Part shown: piece after piece, positions 6,919 through 8,578 of the stretch
Layout: every line of letters begins with the position of its first letter
How positions within the stretch are numbered: the first letter of the stretch is position 1
Assembly (NCBI GenBank): GCA_041635755.1
Contig: JBFKUL010000120.1
Coordinates: 1-8,578 of the forward strand
Reading direction: 5' to 3'
Source: JBFKUL01 sp041635755
GTDB lineage: Bacteria; Pseudomonadota; Gammaproteobacteria; Burkholderiales; SG8-39
Length of the DNA stretch: 8,578 bases
Made by a program: the position numbers and the translations under genes
The notes under the pieces: generated by a model
What the model saw: the letters and a program-made list of their open reading frames with translations, nothing else
Databases searched by the model: none
Told to the model about the DNA's origin: nothing

Positions 6919-7685
6919 TGCGCGTTCGGGTAGGCGCGCTGCAGGAACTGCATCTCGGCCAGCACGAAGCCGAGGTGCTCGCTGTGCGCGCCGCTTTTCC
7001 CGGTCGACAGGAACTTCGTGTTCGCGGGCACCTTGAGCGTCGCCTTCCTAATGACCGGCTCGAGTTCGGCGAGCCATGCCTCACGCAACGACTCGGCCGC
7101 TGGAGCAACACGCGCCGCGGCCGCGGCACGGTCGATTGCATCGGGGACGAACAGCTCCGCCGTGTAGCCCCAAAGCTCGTCGAGAGCGGCCTGCGCCCGG
7201 CGGTGCGATTCTTCGGTGCCATCGCCGAAGCGAATGGTCCAGTCTGCCGAATGGCGCAGGTGGTACTCGTTTTCCTTGGCCGACTTCGCCGCGATCGCCG
7301 CGATCTCGGCATCGGCGGACTGCGCGAGTTGCGACAGCAGCACACGCTGATAGGCGTCGAACAACAGGCGCCGCACGATCGTGAAGCCGTAATCGCGCCT
7401 GCCCTGAAGGCCGTTCGGCAGCTCGACCATGGTGCAGTTGCGAAACGCGTGCTGGTCCCGATGGAATGCGAGCGTATCCTCATCGCGCCCGAGACCCTCC
7501 AGCTTGCCCGCGCAGCTCAGCCAGAGGCGCGCCTGCCCGATCAGGTCGAGCGACACGTTGGCCGAGGCGATGTCCTCCTCGAGCTGCGGGCCGTGCCCGA
7601 GCCACTCGGCAAGCCGCTGGCCGAGGATCAGCGCGTTGTCGCCCATGCGCAGCAAATACTCAAACTTCGCCTTCTCTAACTCCAC
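6912..7685 (-). CDS. paaC: Phenylacetyl-CoA epoxidase structural subunit PaaC
   Basis: A 257-residue ferritin-like helical protein that pairs with PaaA in the epoxidase core; in the characterised E. coli complex PaaC is the structural partner and PaaA carries the active di-iron site. It aligns by eye along its length with E. coli PaaC: GDNALILGQRLAEWLGHGP near the N-terminus, SLDLIGQARLWLS, DEDTLAFHRD, VELPNG, YHLRHSADWTIRFGDGT in the middle, LWGYTAELF, and HSEHLGFVLAEMQFLQRAYP at the end. The start is uncertain. The frame is open up to an ATG at 7790, but that would translate a structured spacer with no family similarity. I chose GTG at 7685-7683, which has AGCGGAG 8 nt upstream; GTGs at 7703 and 7694 are alternatives. 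The end overlaps paaD by 7 bp. Confidence 0.93.
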   Translation of the reverse strand: MELEKAKFEYLLRMGDNALILGQRLAEWLGHGPQLEEDIASANVSLDLIGQARLWLSCAGKLEGLGRDEDTLAFHRDQHAFRNCTMVELPNGLQGRRDYGFTIVRRLLFDAYQRVLLSQLAQSADAEIAAIAAKSAKENEYHLRHSADWTIRFGDGTEESHRRAQAALDELWGYTAELFVPDAIDRAAAAARVAPAAESLREAWLAELEPVIRKATLKVPANTKFLSTGKSGAHSEHLGFVLAEMQFLQRAYPNAQW

Positions 7686-7840
7686 TACGGTCACTCCGCT
7701 CACATCTTTCGATCCAACCCAGCCCACTTGGATAGAGGGGTACAAAGGGGTCGGGAGGGCTCCGCCGTAGCTCGGCGGGAGACCCCACACCCCCTATTCC
7801 GAGCTGTTCAGTGAAGAGCCCCGGCCTCTGGCCGGGTTCT
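7686..7840 (-). other. Structured 155-bp spacer between paaB and paaC
   Basis: No gene is supported here, although the paaC frame happens to stay open to 7790. The spacer holds two potential hairpins. One lies at 7811-7844 just after paaB. The other is a two-part stem with outer arms GGGGTC (7747-7752) and GACCCC (7781-7786) and inner arms CCGCCG (7762-7767) and CGGCGG (7773-7778) around TAGCT. The paaC ribosome-binding site is at its downstream end. It may be an inserted repeat element or an mRNA processing or stability region. Confidence 0.55.
7747..7786. repeat. Imperfect palindrome in the paaB-paaC spacer
   Basis: Outer arms GGGGTC/GACCCC (6 bp) enclose inner arms CCGCCG/CGGCGG (6 bp) with a 5-nt loop TAGCT; the left side has about 9 unpaired bases between the two stems. 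The form is like a REP-type or small palindromic intergenic element. Whether it is repeated elsewhere in the genome cannot be seen from this window. Confidence 0.5.
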
Positions 7841-7844
7841 TCAC
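7811..7844 (-). terminator. Hairpin at the paaB 3' end, attenuator or mRNA-stability element
   Basis: On the minus strand the arms GTGAAGA-(A)-CCCGGCC and GGCCGGG-(GC)-TCTTCAC pair around an AGA loop, with one small internal mismatch. The paaB TGA (7843-7841) lies inside the left arm. There is no T-tract after it and paaC follows, so full termination is unlikely; partial attenuation or protection of the paaAB message is more plausible. The structure is seen directly; the role is inference. Confidence 0.5.
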
Positions 7845-8128
7845 ATGTGCTTCACTTCGTCCGGCAGCTCGTAAAACGTCGGATGCCGGTAAATCTTGTC
7901 CGCCATCGGCTCGACGAATGCGGCGCGATCGTCCGGATCCGACGCGCTGATCGTGGCCGAGGGTACGACCCAGATCGAAACGCCTTCGCTCCGGCGCGTG
8001 TAAACGTCCCGTGCCATGCGGATCGCCATTGCCGCGTCCACCGCATGCAGGCTGCCGCAATGCTTGTGGTCGAGCCCCTGCTTCGAGCGAATGAATACTT
8101 CCCACAGCGGCCATTCCTTTTCGGACAT
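7841..8128 (-). CDS. paaB: Phenylacetyl-CoA epoxidase subunit PaaB
   Basis: A 95-residue protein, exactly the length of E. coli PaaB and very similar to it throughout: WPLWEVFIRSKQGLDHKH near the start, GSLHAVDAAMA, a YTRRSEGVSIWVVPS core, and the closing YRHPTFYELPDEVKHM. PaaB is a small non-catalytic subunit that bridges PaaA-PaaC units in the larger complex and is required for activity in vivo. The ATG at 8128 is preceded by GGGAGGA (minus strand, 8141-8135) with 6-nt spacing, and it starts 14 bp after the paaA stop. Its stop codon lies in a hairpin, and the next gene is 155 bp away, which is unlike the rest of the operon. Confidence 0.96.
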   Translation of the reverse strand: MSEKEWPLWEVFIRSKQGLDHKHCGSLHAVDAAMAIRMARDVYTRRSEGVSIWVVPSATISASDPDDRAAFVEPMADKIYRHPTFYELPDEVKHM

Positions 8129-8134
8129 CTGCGT

Positions 8135-8141
8135 TCCTCCC
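8135..8141 (-). promoter_or_regulatory. Ribosome-binding site for paaB
   Basis: GGGAGGA on the minus strand, 6 nt before the paaB ATG and directly after the paaA stop TAG (8145-8143). It is the strongest ribosome-binding site in the visible part of the operon, so paaB probably does not depend on coupling alone. Confidence 0.75.
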
Positions 8142-8142
8142 G

Positions 8143-8578
8143 CTAAACGGCTTGCCTGCCGGAGCGCTCGCGCTGCTTCTGCGCGTAGGCGAGCGCCGCT
8201 TCGCGCACCCAGCGGCCCTCCTCGTGCCCGGCAACACGCGCCGCGAGCCGTTCACGATTCAGCGGCCCGTCGCCGTTCACGACCTTCCAGAATTCGCTCC
8301 AGTCGATCTCGCCGAACTCATACTGCCCGCGTTCGGCATTCCACTTGAGCGCCGGGTCGGGCACCGTGAGTCCCAGCAGTTCCGCTTGCGGCACCGTGAC
8401 GTCGACGAACTTCTGCCGCAGCTCGTCGTTCGAGACGCGCTTGATTTTCCATTTCATCGACTGGGCCGAATGCGTCGAGTCCTTGTCCGGCGGACCGAAC
8501 ATCATCAGGCAGGGCCACCACCAGCGGTTGAGCGCGTCCTGCGCCATCGCTTTCTGCTCCGCCGTGCCGCGGCACATC
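8143..8578 (-). CDS. paaA: Phenylacetyl-CoA epoxidase catalytic subunit PaaA, 5' end outside window
   Basis: The C-terminal 144 codons of PaaA, the di-iron subunit that epoxidises the aromatic ring of phenylacetyl-CoA with O2. The fragment matches the second half of E. coli PaaA closely: RWWWPCLMMFGPPD, SMKWKIKRVSNDELRQKFVD, TVPQAELLGLTVPDPALKW, FGEIDWSEFWKVVNG, and EEGRWVREAALAYAQKQ at the end. The family is about 310-330 residues long, so roughly the first 170-180 residues, with most of the di-iron ligands, lie to the right of the window. The frame is open to the window edge; the methionine at 8577 is internal and should not be taken as the start. It is the first visible gene of the paaABCDE operon; the promoter is not in view. 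Confidence 0.96.
   Translation of the reverse strand, partial: MCRGTAEQKAMAQDALNRWWWPCLMMFGPPDKDSTHSAQSMKWKIKRVSNDELRQKFVDVTVPQAELLGLTVPDPALKWNAERGQYEFGEIDWSEFWKVVNGDGPLNRERLAARVAGHEEGRWVREAALAYAQKQRERSGRQAV

Overview
The window is high-GC chromosomal DNA with tightly packed, metabolism-type genes. The aerobic phenylacetate genes, the acyl-CoA ligase and the general style suggest an environmental proteobacterium, most likely a betaproteobacterium. That placement is inference from gene content; the sequence carries no rRNA or other decisive marker.

Layout, left to right. (1) Positions 1-1174, minus strand: a CPA2/Kef-type cation:proton antiporter whose 3' end lies outside the window. (2) An 83-bp divergent gap. 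(3) 1258-2799, plus: an ANL-family acyl-CoA synthetase of the FadD/bile-acid-CoA-ligase style. (4) 2865-3716, plus: an exported metallo-beta-lactamase-fold hydrolase, probably cotranscribed with the ligase. (5) A perfect 10-bp inverted repeat at 3713-3738 that contains the stop codons of two convergent genes. (6) 3735-5201, minus: a multi-helix membrane protein of the conserved-TM-helix (CmpX-like) mechanosensitive channel group, built from five repeats of about 91 residues. (7) 5333-8578, minus: the phenylacetyl-CoA epoxidase operon in the order paaA (partial, 5' end outside the window), paaB, paaC, paaD, paaE.

The paa genes work as one system. PaaA, PaaB and PaaC form the di-iron monooxygenase that epoxidises the ring of phenylacetyl-CoA, PaaE feeds it electrons from NAD(P)H through FAD and a [2Fe-2S] centre, and PaaD is a MIP18/DUF59-type protein probably needed for metal-centre assembly. 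The downstream paa genes (paaF, G, H, J, Z) and the ligase paaK are not in this window; the acyl-CoA synthetase at 1258-2799 is not PaaK-like.

I did not find a clearly new system. Items worth a second look are the 155-bp structured spacer between paaB and paaC in an otherwise overlapping operon, the symmetric hairpin between the convergent genes, the internal repeat structure of the channel protein, and a promoter-plus-palindrome candidate in front of the channel gene. No tRNA, rRNA, CRISPR array, insertion sequence or prophage gene was seen.
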